Notes: a model not told the origin generated them from the sequence alone. DNA of 64,000 nucleotides from Flavobacterium psychrophilum (GCA_945862065.1 CAMAWT010000004.1:92104-156103), one strand, 5' to 3'; numbered from the stretch's first letter, positions 1-9,323 are shown. Program-made: numbers and translations.

Positions 1-1967
1 ATGGTTTTGATGAAGTTACAAACGAACTCAAATTTTTAGCTATAGAAGATAGTCAGCTAGAACTAAGTGGTTTTCGCAAAATTTCTTTTTTATCAGAAAC
101 TTCAAATAATTTAATTTTATTTTTAAAAAAATTCAATGAGTATTACCCAAAATTACATGACAAAGCTTCAAAAGTTGAAGTAACCAAATACATCATCCAA
201 ATTATTGAAGATGTTGTTGATAAATTTGGTGAGGTTCGAGACAATGCTTCCCCAGATTTATTGATGATTCGGAAGGATATGCAAGTGTTGCGAGGCAAAG
301 TCAATCAAAGTTTTGGAATGGCATTGACCCATTATAACTCTTTGGGTTATTTAGATGATATTAAAGAAAGTTTTGTAGAAAACAGAAGAGTTTTAGCCGT
401 TTTGGCCATGTATAGAAAAAAGGTAAAAGGCTCTATTCTAGGAAGTTCAAAAACAGGAAGTATAGCTTTTATTGAACCTGAATCTACTTTAAATTATTCT
501 AGAGAGTTAAAGAATTTAGAATATGAAGAAAAAAAAGAAATCACACGGATTTTAAAATATTTAACTGCCTCGATCCGTCCTTATCATGATTTAATTATGC
601 AGTATCAAACTTTTTTAAGTGATATTGATGTAATTGCTTCTAAAGCAAAATATGCCCGAAAAATAAACGGAATTTTGCCAACAATTACCAAGGAAAAGCG
701 ATTGTATTTTAGAGATGCCTACCATCCTATTTTGTATTTGACAAATAAAAATTCGAATCAAATTACGCATCCACAATCAATAGAATTAAATTCAGAAAAT
801 AGCATCATCGTAATCTCTGGACCCAATGCAGGTGGGAAAACAATTTCACTCAAAACTGTTGGCTTGTTGCAATTGATGTTACAAAGTGGGGTGTTGATTC
901 CAGTTCACGAACGAAGTGAAACCTTTTTATTTGATAGAATTCTTACAGACATTGGCGACAATCAATCGATTGAAAACCATTTAAGTACCTATAGTTATCG
1001 ATTAAAAAACATGAATTATTTTCTTAAAAAATGTAATTCAAAAACGTTATTTTTAATTGATGAATTTGGAACAGGCTCCGATCCAGATTTGGGAGGTGCT
1101 TTGGCTGAAGTGTTTTTAGAAGAATTTTATCATCGGGAAGCCTTTGGAATTATTACTACTCATTATACCAATTTAAAAATGTTGGCAAATGAATTGCCTA
1201 ATGCTACTAATGCCAATATGTTGTTTGACGAACGAACCTTAGAACCCATGTACAAATTGCATCTCGGTCAAGCCGGAAGTTCGTTTACATTTGAAGTGGC
1301 TCAAAAAAATGGCATTCCGTACGGGTTAATTAATCGTGCCAAGAAAAAAGTAGAAGGCGACAAAGTTCGATTTGATAAAACCATTGCAACTTTGCAAAAA
1401 GAGCGTTCAAAAATGGAAAAGACTTCTCAAACATTGAAAGAAGAAGAATCCAAAGCACGTGATGAAGGAAAAAAATTGGAGCAAATCAATTTGAAAATAA
1501 AACAAAAATTAGAAAGTTATCAGGAATTGTATGATAGCAATCAGAAAATAATTTATTTGGGTCAAAAAATTGAAGACATTTCAGAAAAATATTTTAATTC
1601 TAAAAATAAAAAAGAACTTATTGGCGATTTTTTGAAATTAGTAGAAATTGAAAACTCCAAACGAAAAAAAGCCACAGCAAAAGAAATAACTGCAAAAGAA
1701 ATAATAAAAAAAGTAGTCGCAAAAGAAGTTGAAGTGAAAGTGGAAGCCATTCGAGTAGAAAAGAAAGAGAAAAAAATAAAAGCAAGTTTGGTTGAAGAAA
1801 AGCCAAAAATGGTTTTAAAAATTGGCGATCGTGTTCGAATGTTTGACGGAAAAGCAATCGGATCTATTGATAAAATTGAAAAAAACAAAGCTATAGTAAA
1901 TTATGGTGTGTTTACTTCATCTGTGAGTATTGATATTTTAGAATTTGTTGAAAGACCTAAAAAATAA
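1..1967 (+). CDS. mutS2: MutS2-like DNA mismatch-repair family ATPase (5' end outside window)
   Basis: The reading frame is open from base 3 with no stop, so the gene begins before the window; the ATG at 261 is internal. The visible part has MutS lever/clamp helices, then a Walker A loop GPNAGGKT (bases ~819-842) and a Walker B LFLIDEFGTGSDP followed by the conserved TTHY, the ATPase signature of MutS proteins. A long charged helix follows, then a Lys/Glu-rich low-complexity stretch (~1670-1800) and a short KOW-like beta domain (KIGDRVRMFDGKAIGSI). The protein stops there, so the C-terminal Smr nuclease domain of Bacillus MutS2 is absent. MutS2 proteins act on branched DNA or stalled ribosomes rather than in classical mismatch repair; which role applies here cannot be told. 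It overlaps the next gene by one base (TAATG). Confidence 0.9.
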   Translation, partial: GFDEVTNELKFLAIEDSQLELSGFRKISFLSETSNNLILFLKKFNEYYPKLHDKASKVEVTKYIIQIIEDVVDKFGEVRDNASPDLLMIRKDMQVLRGKVNQSFGMALTHYNSLGYLDDIKESFVENRRVLAVLAMYRKKVKGSILGSSKTGSIAFIEPESTLNYSRELKNLEYEEKKEITRILKYLTASIRPYHDLIMQYQTFLSDIDVIASKAKYARKINGILPTITKEKRLYFRDAYHPILYLTNKNSNQITHPQSIELNSENSIIVISGPNAGGKTISLKTVGLLQLMLQSGVLIPVHERSETFLFDRILTDIGDNQSIENHLSTYSYRLKNMNYFLKKCNSKTLFLIDEFGTGSDPDLGGALAEVFLEEFYHREAFGIITTHYTNLKMLANELPNATNANMLFDERTLEPMYKLHLGQAGSSFTFEVAQKNGIPYGLINRAKKKVEGDKVRFDKTIATLQKERSKMEKTSQTLKEEESKARDEGKKLEQINLKIKQKLESYQELYDSNQKIIYLGQKIEDISEKYFNSKNKKELIGDFLKLVEIENSKRKKATAKEITAKEIIKKVVAKEVEVKVEAIRVEKKEKKIKASLVEEKPKMVLKIGDRVRMFDGKAIGSIDKIEKNKAIVNYGVFTSSVSIDILEFVERPKK

Positions 1968-2383
1968 TGAACAATCTACCCGAAAATAAAAAAATCATTC
2001 TATTTGATGGCGTTTGTAATCTGTGTGATTTTTTTGTGCAGTTTATAATTAAAAATGATAGTGAAGATATTTTTAGATTTGTTTCCTTACAATCTGATTT
2101 AGGAAAATCAATGATGTCAATTTCAAATTATAATACCGTTGCATTAGATAGTGTTGTTTTGTATAATATAGATTCAAAAATCTATAAAATTAAATCAGTT
2201 GCGGTTTTTGAAATTTTATCTGATTTAAATCGTTTTATTTTTCTTGTAAAAATTTGTGCTCTTTTCCCTGTTATATGGACTGATTTTTTTTATAAAATTA
2301 TTGCACGCTATAGGTATTTATTATTTGGAAAAAAAGATCAATGTTTGATTCCAAATCCAGATATAATTTCGAAATTTTTATAA
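1967..2383 (+). CDS. DCC-family (DUF393) thiol-disulfide oxidoreductase-like protein
   Basis: A 138-residue protein opening with KKIILFDGVCNLCDFFVQF. DGVCNLC is the DxxCxxC signature that names the DCC/DUF393 family, whose members have a predicted thioredoxin-like fold. The rest is hydrophobic and aromatic, typical of the family, and there is no signal peptide. The start codon overlaps the stop of the mutS2-like gene, so the two are probably co-transcribed and translationally coupled. The substrate is unknown. Family assignment is firm from the motif; the redox function is a family-level inference. Confidence 0.85.
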   Translation: MNNLPENKKIILFDGVCNLCDFFVQFIIKNDSEDIFRFVSLQSDLGKSMMSISNYNTVALDSVVLYNIDSKIYKIKSVAVFEILSDLNRFIFLVKICALFPVIWTDFFYKIIARYRYLLFGKKDQCLIPNPDIISKFL

Positions 2384-2385
2384 AA

Positions 2386-2416
2386 AAAAACTCCTTAATT
2401 TCTTAAGGAGTTTTTA
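2386..2416. terminator. Bidirectional rho-independent terminator
   Basis: CTCCTTAA (2391-2398) pairs with TTAAGGAG (2403-2410) around a 4-nt loop. An A-run precedes the stem and a T-run follows it, so it can end both the plus-strand pair to its left and the minus-strand gene to its right. Confidence 0.85.
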
Positions 2417-2436
2417 AATTATATTATTTAAAACTA

Positions 2437-3498
2437 TTAGTTTTTGATAATTTTTTTAGTGCTAGTTCCTTGATCAGAAGAAACATTCATCATATAAACA
2501 CCTGTAGATAAATCACTAATATTAATTTGACCTTCAGTTGCGTTTAAAGTAACATTTTTAACTACTCTACCATTTAAGTCAGTCATTTCAACATTAGAAA
2601 TAATTGCGCTAGTAGAATTTGAAATATTTACAACATCGTTTGCTGGGTTTGGATATACTGAGAAATCTACTGTATTTGAAGTAAATTTTGCAGATTCAAG
2701 TAACGTATCTGTAGCTGATGCTCTTGAAACTAAATTATCAAAAACAACTGATGTTGACGAAGTATTAAAAACAGTTGCAGTACTTCCAGAAAAAGCAACA
2801 AAATCTATTTCAGCTGGGTCAAGACCAACAGCAGAACCTGTTAGTGTTAAACCGGCAGCAGCGATACCAGGTCCTTTTAATCTAATTTGTCCAGTAGTTT
2901 TATTAAAAGCAATACCTATTTTGCTACTTACATTTGCAGGCAATTGTAGACCAGGAGCTGCAGCTAGACTGTAGTTATAATTCCCAACCGGACTTCCTGA
3001 TGGTGTTGAGTAAGCAGTCAAAAGTAACTCACGAGTAGAAGCATTTACACTAAAACCAGCAAGAGTTTTACTAAAAGTGGCATCATATATACTTACACCA
3101 AATACATTTTTACTTGTTGTTGTACCAGCTCCAGGGTTGATTTCAACTTCTACTTCAATAATATTGTTTCCACTTGTTCTAGCAGCCCATACAGTTGTTA
3201 AGCCATTTTTCCATAAGAATGAACCTCCTTTATCACCATTTGGACCTGATAATTGAAGACCGTTACTAGAACTTCCACCAGTTACAATTTGTGCAATTGA
3301 TGCAGTTGCATTGGTAGAAGTTGTTGGTGCAGTACCATTTGATGAATCTAAATAAAATCCACCTTGTCCTGCAGTTGCTCCTGTAGTACTTGTAGTTACA
3401 TTACCTAATGTTAATGTATTAAAATTCTCTGATAATAGAGCTTGAGCGTTAATCGATCCTGATAATGCTAATAATCCGATAAGTAAAGTTTTTTTCAT
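2437..3498 (-). CDS. Secreted protein with type IX secretion C-terminal sorting domain
   Basis: A 353-residue protein. An N-terminal signal peptide (MKKTLLIGLLALSGSINAQA) is followed by a Ser/Thr/Gly/Asn-rich beta-sandwich-like region (~20-260) resembling a lectin-type fold, though no catalytic motif is seen. The last ~75 residues (from FSVYPNPANDVVNIS to TSTKKIIKN) form a type A type IX sorting domain: the YPNP start, the MTDLNGRVVKN block, the ISDLSTGVYMMNV block and a Lys-rich end. The mature protein should be exported by the Sec and type IX systems and attached to or released from the surface. A TATATTTG box sits 50 bases upstream of the start. The gene stands alone and is closed by the shared terminator. 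The ligand or role is unknown. Confidence 0.9.
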   Translation of the reverse strand: MKKTLLIGLLALSGSINAQALLSENFNTLTLGNVTTSTTGATAGQGGFYLDSSNGTAPTTSTNATASIAQIVTGGSSSNGLQLSGPNGDKGGSFLWKNGLTTVWAARTSGNNIIEVEVEINPGAGTTTSKNVFGVSIYDATFSKTLAGFSVNASTRELLLTAYSTPSGSPVGNYNYSLAAAPGLQLPANVSSKIGIAFNKTTGQIRLKGPGIAAAGLTLTGSAVGLDPAEIDFVAFSGSTATVFNTSSTSVVFDNLVSRASATDTLLESAKFTSNTVDFSVYPNPANDVVNISNSTSAIISNVEMTDLNGRVVKNVTLNATEGQINISDLSTGVYMMNVSSDQGTSTKKIIKN

Positions 3499-3547
3499 AA
3501 TAGTTTTTTTTGTTAAGATATAATTTTTATGTTTGTTAAATATGTGA

Positions 3548-3555
3548 CAAATATA
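3548..3555 (-). promoter_or_regulatory. -7 box of the type IX cargo gene
   Basis: On the minus strand this reads TATATTTG, an exact match to the Bacteroidota -7 consensus TAnnTTTG, 50 bases before the start of the secreted protein gene. No convincing -33 TTTG is visible. Confidence 0.6.
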
Positions 3556-3593
3556 TAAAATAAATTAAATATTTTTAAATTTATTATTATTTT

Positions 3594-4853
3594 TTACTCT
3601 TTTTCCCATTTTCCAACAACACTTGTGGCTAATGCATTGCCGAGAACATTTGTGGCACTTCTAAACATATCACAAAAATGGTCAATAGGTAATATTAATG
3701 CAATGCCTATAGCAGGTATATCAAACATGCCACAGGTGGCAGCAACCACAACTAAACTTGCACGTGGCACACCGGCAATGCCTTTACTAGTTAACATCAA
3801 TACTAACAACATGGTTAGTTGGGTTCCTAAGTCTAGTGGTACACCATAAGCTTGTGCGATGAATATACTTGCAAAAGTCATGTACATCATGCTTCCGTCT
3901 AAATTAAAGGAATATCCTAAGGGTAACATAAAAGTTACTATTTTGTCTTTTACTCCAAATCGTTCTAATTCTTCAGTCAGTTTTGGGAAAACTGCTTCAC
4001 TACTTGTAGTTCCAAATGCAATTGCCATCGGGCTTACTAATCGTTTTAACAATTCTGTCATTCTTGATTTTAGGAAAATATAACCTACCGTTAAAAGAAA
4101 AAACCAAAGTGTTGCAATACCTATTAAAAACGATCCGAAAAAGTAAATGTATGTTTTAAATAAATCATACCAATCGATAACTGCTAACACACTAGCAATG
4201 GCTCCAAATACTCCAAAAGGTGCAAATTTCATGACATAATTTACCATCTTTAAAATAATATGAGATGTTTTGTCTAATGCTCTAACTACTGGTTTGGCAT
4301 CATCTCCAATGGCTGCAGCTGCTAGTCCGAAGAAAATAGAAAATATGACAATTTGTAAAATTTCGTTGGTAGCCATAGCTTCAACAATACTTTTAGGAAT
4401 GATGTGTTCTACAAAGTTTTGAGCTGAAAAACCTTCTGTTTTTTGAACAATATCAGTTGCTTTTGACGTATCAATTTTTGGTAAAGTAATATGTTCACCA
4501 GGTTTTAAAACATTTACCCAAAGCATTCCAATTAATAAAGAAATTAAAGAAGCAGTAAAAAACCATCCAAGTGCTTTACCACCAATACGTCCCACAGCTT
4601 TGATGTCACCCAATTTTGCAATACCAACAACAAGTGTTGTGAAAACAAGTGGTGAAATAATCATTTGAACCAATCGGATAAATATGGTTGCTAATAATTT
4701 TATTTTTTCACTAAAAGATTGTCTAAAAACTTCATCATAATTTTTAAAGATAAAAATTCCTAATATAGCTCCTAGAAATACAGCTATAAAAATTTGAACT
4801 GTTAAGTTACTTAAAATTGATTTTTTCTTTTGAATCGTATTTGTTGTATTCAT
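3594..4853 (-). CDS. Dicarboxylate/amino acid:cation symporter (DAACS/GltP family)
   Basis: A 419-residue inner-membrane transporter of usual family length. It shows the family landmarks in order: hydrophobic helices, a serine-rich reentrant motif AIAFGTTSSEAVFPK, the unwound-helix motif NLDGSMMYM, and the second reentrant loop SKGIAGVPRASLVVVAATC. The C-terminal RSATNVLGNALATSVV matches the conserved last helix that contributes the substrate-binding Asn and Thr residues. It should import C4-dicarboxylates or acidic/neutral amino acids driven by H+ or Na+; the substrate cannot be fixed from sequence. It is a single gene on the minus strand with a dispersed intergenic repeat directly upstream. 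Confidence 0.92.
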   Translation of the reverse strand: MNTTNTIQKKKSILSNLTVQIFIAVFLGAILGIFIFKNYDEVFRQSFSEKIKLLATIFIRLVQMIISPLVFTTLVVGIAKLGDIKAVGRIGGKALGWFFTASLISLLIGMLWVNVLKPGEHITLPKIDTSKATDIVQKTEGFSAQNFVEHIIPKSIVEAMATNEILQIVIFSIFFGLAAAAIGDDAKPVVRALDKTSHIILKMVNYVMKFAPFGVFGAIASVLAVIDWYDLFKTYIYFFGSFLIGIATLWFFLLTVGYIFLKSRMTELLKRLVSPMAIAFGTTSSEAVFPKLTEELERFGVKDKIVTFMLPLGYSFNLDGSMMYMTFASIFIAQAYGVPLDLGTQLTMLLVLMLTSKGIAGVPRASLVVVAATCGMFDIPAIGIALILPIDHFCDMFRSATNVLGNALATSVVGKWEKE

Positions 4854-4864
4854 AGTTTTTTTTT

Positions 4865-5007
4865 AGGCCAGATAGAAGTGGAAAGCTTTATGAAAAAAAC
4901 CTGTATTTTTCTTGGATTAAAATAGCGACCAACGGAAGCTCATTTTAATTCAAAGAAAAAAAGGGTTTTTGAATAAACTTGAAACGAATAGCTGGAAATT
5001 GCTTCTA
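4865..5007 (+). repeat. Dispersed intergenic repeat, copy 1
   Basis: Begins GGCCAGATAGAAGTGGAAAGC and ends GAAACGAATAGCTGGAAATT followed by GCTTCTAA. It shares the ends GCC(C)nGATnGAAGTG and AGCwGGAAAT with the other copies. The internal block GCGACCAACGGAAGCTC is also in copy 6 (38324-38467). The centre can fold into a hairpin. Confidence 0.7.
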
Positions 5008-5013
5008 ATAATA

Positions 5014-6072
5014 TTAATAAATTTTGTTTAATAAATAAAAATCAGCCAAAACGATGGCTGCCATTGCTTCCACAATAGGCACCGCTCTTGGCAACACACA
5101 TGGGTCGTGACGCCCTTTTCCGTGTTGGTTGATGATTGTATTTTGGTTTGTTAAAACGTCCTGATTTTGGATTAATGTGGCAACGGGTTTAAAGGCAACT
5201 CTAAAATAAATATCCATGCCGTTTGAAATACCACCTTGAATGCCACCTGAAAAATTGGTTTGGGTTGTTCCGTCTTCTAAGAATAAATCGTTGTGTTCGC
5301 TTCCTTTCATTTCAGAACCACAAAATCCGCTACCATATTCAAAGCCTTTTACAGCATTTATCGACAGCATTGCTTTTCCTAGTTCTGCATGTAATTTATC
5401 AAAAACAGGTTCGCCCAAGCCAATGGGAACATTTTGAATGACACAGATTATGGTGCCGCCAATGGTATCGCCTTGTTTTTTGATTTCTTTTATATGTTGC
5501 TCCATTTTTTCGGCTGTAGCCAAATCTGGGCAACGAACTGCATTTGATTCAATTAATGAAAAATCCAATTCTTGATAGGGCTTTTCTATAAAAATATTTC
5601 CTACAGATGATACAAAAGCATTGATTTTGATATCGCTGATTACTTGTTTTGCGATAGCGCCAGCTACTACCCTACTTGCGGTTTCTCTTGCCGAACTTCT
5701 ACCTCCACCACGATAATCTCTAATGCCATATTTTTTTGAATATACATAATCAGCATGACTTGGACGGTAGGAATCTTTTATATCTGAATAATCGTCTGAT
5801 TTTTGATTTGTATTCGGAATTGTAAATCCTATGGGTGTTCCGGTTGTTTTTCCTTCGAAAATACCTGAGAGAAAAATCACATCGTCTTCTTCTTTTCGTT
5901 GGGTAACAATGGCTGATTGCCCTGGTTTTCTACGTTGCATTTCTTTATGTATAGCTTCAAAATCAATATCGATTCCTGGAGGACAACCGTCTATGATACC
6001 GCCAAGGGAATCTCCATGCGATTCGCCAAAGGTGGTTATTTTAAAAAGGTTGCCATAGCTATTTCCTGCCAT
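5014..6072 (-). CDS. aroC: Chorismate synthase
   Basis: A 352-residue enzyme for the last shared step of aromatic biosynthesis: 5-enolpyruvylshikimate-3-phosphate to chorismate, using reduced FMN. It opens [20 protein letters not shown] with the signature GESHG. Further family blocks are the RPSHADY segment, the flavin/phosphate region [17 protein letters not shown], and the C-terminal [20 protein letters not shown]. The frame extends upstream to a TTG at 6090, but a TATATTTG promoter box (6088-6095) covers that codon, and the ATG at 6072 gives the canonical N-terminus. It is transcribed alone here; no other aro genes are adjacent. Confidence 0.95.
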   Translation of the reverse strand: MAGNSYGNLFKITTFGESHGDSLGGIIDGCPPGIDIDFEAIHKEMQRRKPGQSAIVTQRKEEDDVIFLSGIFEGKTTGTPIGFTIPNTNQKSDDYSDIKDSYRPSHADYVYSKKYGIRDYRGGGRSSARETASRVVAGAIAKQVISDIKINAFVSSVGNIFIEKPYQELDFSLIESNAVRCPDLATAEKMEQHIKEIKKQGDTIGGTIICVIQNVPIGLGEPVFDKLHAELGKAMLSINAVKGFEYGSGFCGSEMKGSEHNDLFLEDGTTQTNFSGGIQGGISNGMDIYFRVAFKPVATLIQNQDVLTNQNTIINQHGKGRHDPCVLPRAVPIVEAMAAIVLADFYLLNKIY

Positions 6073-6087
6073 ACATATAGTTTGGAA

Positions 6088-6095
6088 CAAATATA
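6088..6095 (-). promoter_or_regulatory. -7 box of aroC
   Basis: TATATTTG on the minus strand, with a TTTG (6111-6114) 15 bases further upstream as a possible, slightly close -33 element. It overlaps the upstream TTG of the extended reading frame, which supports translation from 6072. Confidence 0.6.
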
Positions 6096-6202
6096 GTTTT
6101 TTCAGAGTAACAAATAAAAAATGTTTGCATCATTTTTTGATTTCAGTCAATATTATCTTTTTTTTTCGTTCATTTGTAATTATATATTTTAAAAGCCTAA
6201 CT

Positions 6203-6994
6203 ATGAAAACAAATTTTGTTTATTTTTTACTAATTGGATTGTTGATTTCGTCTTGTTCAACAAGCGATAATTCTGGAGATGAAAATGCAGCAACAAGTCT
6301 ATTCCCTCTTTCAAATGGGAATTTCTGGACGTATAATGTGGATGCACAAGTTGACGGACGCGATTCGTTGTATGTAAAAGGAGATACTATTATAAGTAGT
6401 GTTACTTATAAAAAAATGAAAACCAAGCAAATGGCAAGAGGTTTTTTTTCAAATTCTTTGCGAAATAATGGTGTCCGTATAAGTGGTAGCACTGTAAAAT
6501 TGACAGGTGGGATATCATTTGATTTAGGATTGACTGCACCTTTGAGCTTTGCAGTTCAAGATTTTGTGATTTTGAAAAAGAATGCAGCTCAAAATGAAGT
6601 TTTAGGAACAGTTACAGGTACGTTTAATCAAACAGTTGCAACATATCCTTTAACTTTTGATTATACTGTAAAGTCAATTGCAGATGGAAGCATGGCATCG
6701 TTGACTTCAAATGGTGATACATACACAGATATTCAAAAAACGAAAGTTGTTGTTTCATTAAAAATATCTAGCACTACTACAGTTCCAGGAACTACATTTC
6801 CAATTACTGTGGTTGTTTTATCGCAACAAGATGTGGTAACATCCACACAATATTATGCCAAAAATATCGGAATGGTTTATGCTGAAACCAATATTACGTA
6901 TCAATTAAATTCAATTCCAAACGTGTCACTTCCTATACCGCAGTCGGGAAGCCAAAATGTGAAAGAATATTTAGATACCTATTTGGCAAACTAA
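6203..6994 (+). CDS. Hypothetical lipoprotein
   Basis: A 263-residue protein. The start chosen is the ATG giving MKTNFVYFLLIGLLISSCST, a lipoprotein signal with a lipobox Cys at residue 18; the frame upstream of it lacks a plausible start. The mature part is Ser/Thr-rich beta-type sequence beginning SLFPLSNGNFWTYNV, a start seen in many Bacteroidota surface or periplasmic lipoproteins whose function is unknown. No catalytic motif is visible. It precedes a small beta-barrel protein by 43 bases and may be co-transcribed with it. Confidence 0.8.
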   Translation: MKTNFVYFLLIGLLISSCSTSDNSGDENAATSLFPLSNGNFWTYNVDAQVDGRDSLYVKGDTIISSVTYKKMKTKQMARGFFSNSLRNNGVRISGSTVKLTGGISFDLGLTAPLSFAVQDFVILKKNAAQNEVLGTVTGTFNQTVATYPLTFDYTVKSIADGSMASLTSNGDTYTDIQKTKVVVSLKISSTTTVPGTTFPITVVVLSQQDVVTSTQYYAKNIGMVYAETNITYQLNSIPNVSLPIPQSGSQNVKEYLDTYLAN

Positions 6995-7037
6995 ATACGA
7001 AGTAGATTATTAATTCGTTTTTAATAAAAAAAAAGTC

Positions 7038-7523
7038 ATGAGAAAAATTGCAATCATCGTATTGTTTTTGGGTGGATTAATCCAAATGTATGCACAGAGT
7101 ATTTCAAAGAACGCAATTGGTTTACGCTTGGGTGACAACGACGGATTTGGTGGCGAGGTTAGTTATCAAAAAGGTTTGAGCGATGAAAACAGGTTGGAAT
7201 TTGATTTAGGTTTTCGAAATAGCACTGATGTTAATGCATTTAAAATAGTTGGTTTGTACCAATGGGTTTGGGATATTGACACCAACTTTAATTGGTATGC
7301 TGGTGCGGGTGCAGGTTTTGGAAGTTGGAGCACCAATGTTTTAAATGCAAAAAATTCTGGAACGTTTTTATTTGCAGCTGGCGATGTGGGAATTGAGTAT
7401 AATTTTGATTTTCCGTTGCAAATTTCACTAGACGCAAGACCCGAATTGTATGTGTTTTCTAAAGGATATCGGAATTCAAATTTTGGCCCTGATATTGCAT
7501 TGAGTGTTCGCTATAAATTTTAA
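7038..7523 (+). CDS. Small outer-membrane beta-barrel protein
   Basis: A 161-residue protein with a signal peptide (MRKIAIIVLFLGGLIQMYAQ). The rest alternates short amphipathic strands rich in Gly and aromatics (GLRLGDNDGFGGEVSYQKG, WYAGAGAGFGSW) and ends SVRYKF, a C-terminal aromatic typical of BamA-inserted barrels. It would form an eight-stranded OmpW/OprF-like barrel, but no specific family can be named. A strong terminator follows immediately. Confidence 0.8.
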   Translation: MRKIAIIVLFLGGLIQMYAQSISKNAIGLRLGDNDGFGGEVSYQKGLSDENRLEFDLGFRNSTDVNAFKIVGLYQWVWDIDTNFNWYAGAGAGFGSWSTNVLNAKNSGTFLFAAGDVGIEYNFDFPLQISLDARPELYVFSKGYRNSNFGPDIALSVRYKF

Positions 7524-7527
7524 TAAA

Positions 7528-7560
7528 AAAAGGAAAAGTTGAAGCTTTTCCTTTTTTTTT
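7528..7560. terminator. Rho-independent terminator after the beta-barrel gene
   Basis: GGAAAAG (7532-7538) pairs with CTTTTCC (7545-7551) and is followed by a run of T. An A-run on the left allows termination of the convergent minus-strand lipoprotein gene as well, whose stop codon lies at the edge of the T-run. Confidence 0.8.
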
Positions 7561-7981
7561 ACTCTATAATTTCAATTGTTTTTTTTGACTTAACTTTTAT
7601 TATAAAATAAGGTTTTGTTTGATTTTCAATAGTTATTATTTTGGGCTCCAACTCTTTAATTGTTAAAGTAATTTTATCTTTTGTTTCAACAACTTTTTGT
7701 ATTTTAATCGAATAACCCTCTTTTTCTTTTTCACCCAAATTTACTAAAATAAAGTTGTTGGTTTTGATGTCGTCCTTTTTAATGTATTTTTTGATAATTT
7801 CATCATTTAGCAACATTTTAAATTCATTTTCTTCGGTAACTAATTCATAAAATCTGAAAGAACCACCACCATAATCGCCACCAACTAAAATATCGTATTT
7901 TACTTTCGATTCCAATGGTTTTTTAACTGAATTGCACGCTGATACAGAAATAATTAAAAATAAAAAAAGGATTTTTTTCAT
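7559..7981 (-). CDS. Hypothetical small lipoprotein downstream of bshA
   Basis: A 140-residue protein with a clear lipoprotein signal (MKKILFLFLIISVSACNSVKK, lipobox Cys 16). The mature part is Lys/Glu/Ile-rich with alternating beta-type pattern and no recognised motif. Its start overlaps the bshA stop by four bases, so it is translationally coupled to bshA and expressed with it. Whether it has anything to do with bacillithiol is unknown. Confidence 0.75.
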   Translation of the reverse strand: MKKILFLFLIISVSACNSVKKPLESKVKYDILVGGDYGGGSFRFYELVTEENEFKMLLNDEIIKKYIKKDDIKTNNFILVNLGEKEKEGYSIKIQKVVETKDKITLTIKELEPKIITIENQTKPYFIIKVKSKKTIEIIE

Positions 7982-9111
7982 GATAATAATTGAATTGCTT
8001 TTTTGTAAACTTCCTCATAAAGAGGTAAAATATTTTTGATGTCGAATTTTTGAGCACTTACTAAAGCATTTTGTTTAAACGTTTGTAATGTATCTTTATT
8101 TTGTAATATTCTTAGGGCATTTTCTGCCATTTCTGAAGTATCGCCAACATTAGAAAGATAACCGGAAAATCCATCCATATTAACTTCGGGTAAACCGCCA
8201 GAATTACTTGAAATTACTGGTACTCCGCAAGCCATTGCTTCCAGTGCTGCCAATCCGAAACTTTCTGTTTCTGATGGTAACAGAAACAAATCGGAATAAG
8301 ATAAAATTTTATCCACTTCATTGCTGTTTCCGAAAAAGATTACTCTATCAGAAATTTGAAGTTTTTCACATAATTTTTCAGCTTTATCACGTTCGGGTCC
8401 GTCACCAACCATCATTAATTTGGCAGGTATTTTTTGTTGGATTTTGTAAAAAACATCGATTACATCATCAATTCTTTTTATTTTTCTGAAATTACTTATG
8501 TGGGTTACAATTCGTTCGTTTGGATGTGCCATCACAGAACGTTCGCATTTTGTTTCTAATTCGTTTTTAACTTTATTTAATTCAATAAAATTGGGAATAA
8601 CTTCAATTTCTTTTTTAATATCCAAAAGTTCGTAAGTGGCTTGTTTTAAACTCTCTGAAACAGAAGTAACAACATCTGATTTATTAATACTAAAACTTAC
8701 TGCCGTTTTATAGTTGGGATGATTACCAACTAATGTGATATCGGTTCCATGAAGTGTAGTCACCATTGGGATTATAATTCCTTGATCTTTAAGCATTTGT
8801 TTTGCCATGTAGCCTGCATAGGCATGCGGAATGGCATAATGTACATGAAGTAATTCAATACCGTACAATTTTACCATATCTACTAATTTGCTTGAAAGAG
8901 CTAATTCATAAGGTTGGTAATGAAAAAGCGCATATTCAGGAACGTTTACTTCATGATAATGAACATTTGGATTTAACAAGGCTAATCGTACCGGTTGTTT
9001 GTAGGTGATGAAATGAATTTCATGTCCTTTATGAGCTAATTCGAGTCCTAGTTCGGTTGCAACAACGCCACTTCCTCCGAAGGTTGGATAACAAACAATG
9101 GCTATTTTCAT
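7978..9111 (-). CDS. bshA: N-acetyl-alpha-D-glucosaminyl L-malate synthase
   Basis: A 377-residue GT4 glycosyltransferase that joins GlcNAc from UDP-GlcNAc to L-malate, the first step of bacillithiol synthesis. The N-terminus MKIAIVCYPTFGGSGVVATE is the BshA hallmark (YPTxGGSGVVATELG). The C-terminal Rossmann half has the nucleotide-sugar EX7E motif ESFGLAALEAMACGVPVI. Length matches Bacillus BshA. The other bacillithiol genes (bshB, bshC) are not in the window. A TACTTTTG promoter box lies ~85 bases upstream. Confidence 0.93.
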   Translation of the reverse strand: MKIAIVCYPTFGGSGVVATELGLELAHKGHEIHFITYKQPVRLALLNPNVHYHEVNVPEYALFHYQPYELALSSKLVDMVKLYGIELLHVHYAIPHAYAGYMAKQMLKDQGIIIPMVTTLHGTDITLVGNHPNYKTAVSFSINKSDVVTSVSESLKQATYELLDIKKEIEVIPNFIELNKVKNELETKCERSVMAHPNERIVTHISNFRKIKRIDDVIDVFYKIQQKIPAKLMMVGDGPERDKAEKLCEKLQISDRVIFFGNSNEVDKILSYSDLFLLPSETESFGLAALEAMACGVPVISSNSGGLPEVNMDGFSGYLSNVGDTSEMAENALRILQNKDTLQTFKQNALVSAQKFDIKNILPLYEEVYKKAIQLLS

Positions 9112-9194
9112 GATGATTTAATTTAATTTTTGAATTTCAAATACTGCAATTAGAATACTACGAATTTATGAAAAATCTTCTTTTGTAATGTTAA

Positions 9195-9202
9195 CAAAAG
9201 TA
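9195..9202 (-). promoter_or_regulatory. Possible -7 box for bshA
   Basis: TACTTTTG on the minus strand fits TAnnTTTG and lies 84 bases before the bshA start; no clear -33 element. Confidence 0.4.
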
Positions 9203-9219
9203 CAAATGATTGATTAAAT

Positions 9220-9318
9220 AGCCCTGATTGAAGGCGATATCCTTGCGTAGTTTACGGAGCAAGATAAAGCCGAAAAGCAGGAAAATGGTTTATAAATAAA
9301 GCCCGAGCCATTTGCTTC
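9220..9318 (+). repeat. Dispersed intergenic repeat, copy 2
   Basis: Starts AGCCCTGATTGAAGGCGATA, carries the middle block CCGAAAAGCAGGAAAAT and ends near GCCATTTGCTTC. It fills the gap between bshA and the GH3 gene and ends six bases from the GH3 stop codon. Confidence 0.75.
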
Positions 9319-9323
9319 AAATA

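Noticed and set aside
1562..1888. Minus-strand frame rich in Phe, Leu and Ser that looks like a membrane protein
   Set aside because: It is the mirror of the Lys/Glu-rich coding stretch of the mutS2-like gene; AAA/GAA codons read backwards give Phe/Leu-rich sequence.
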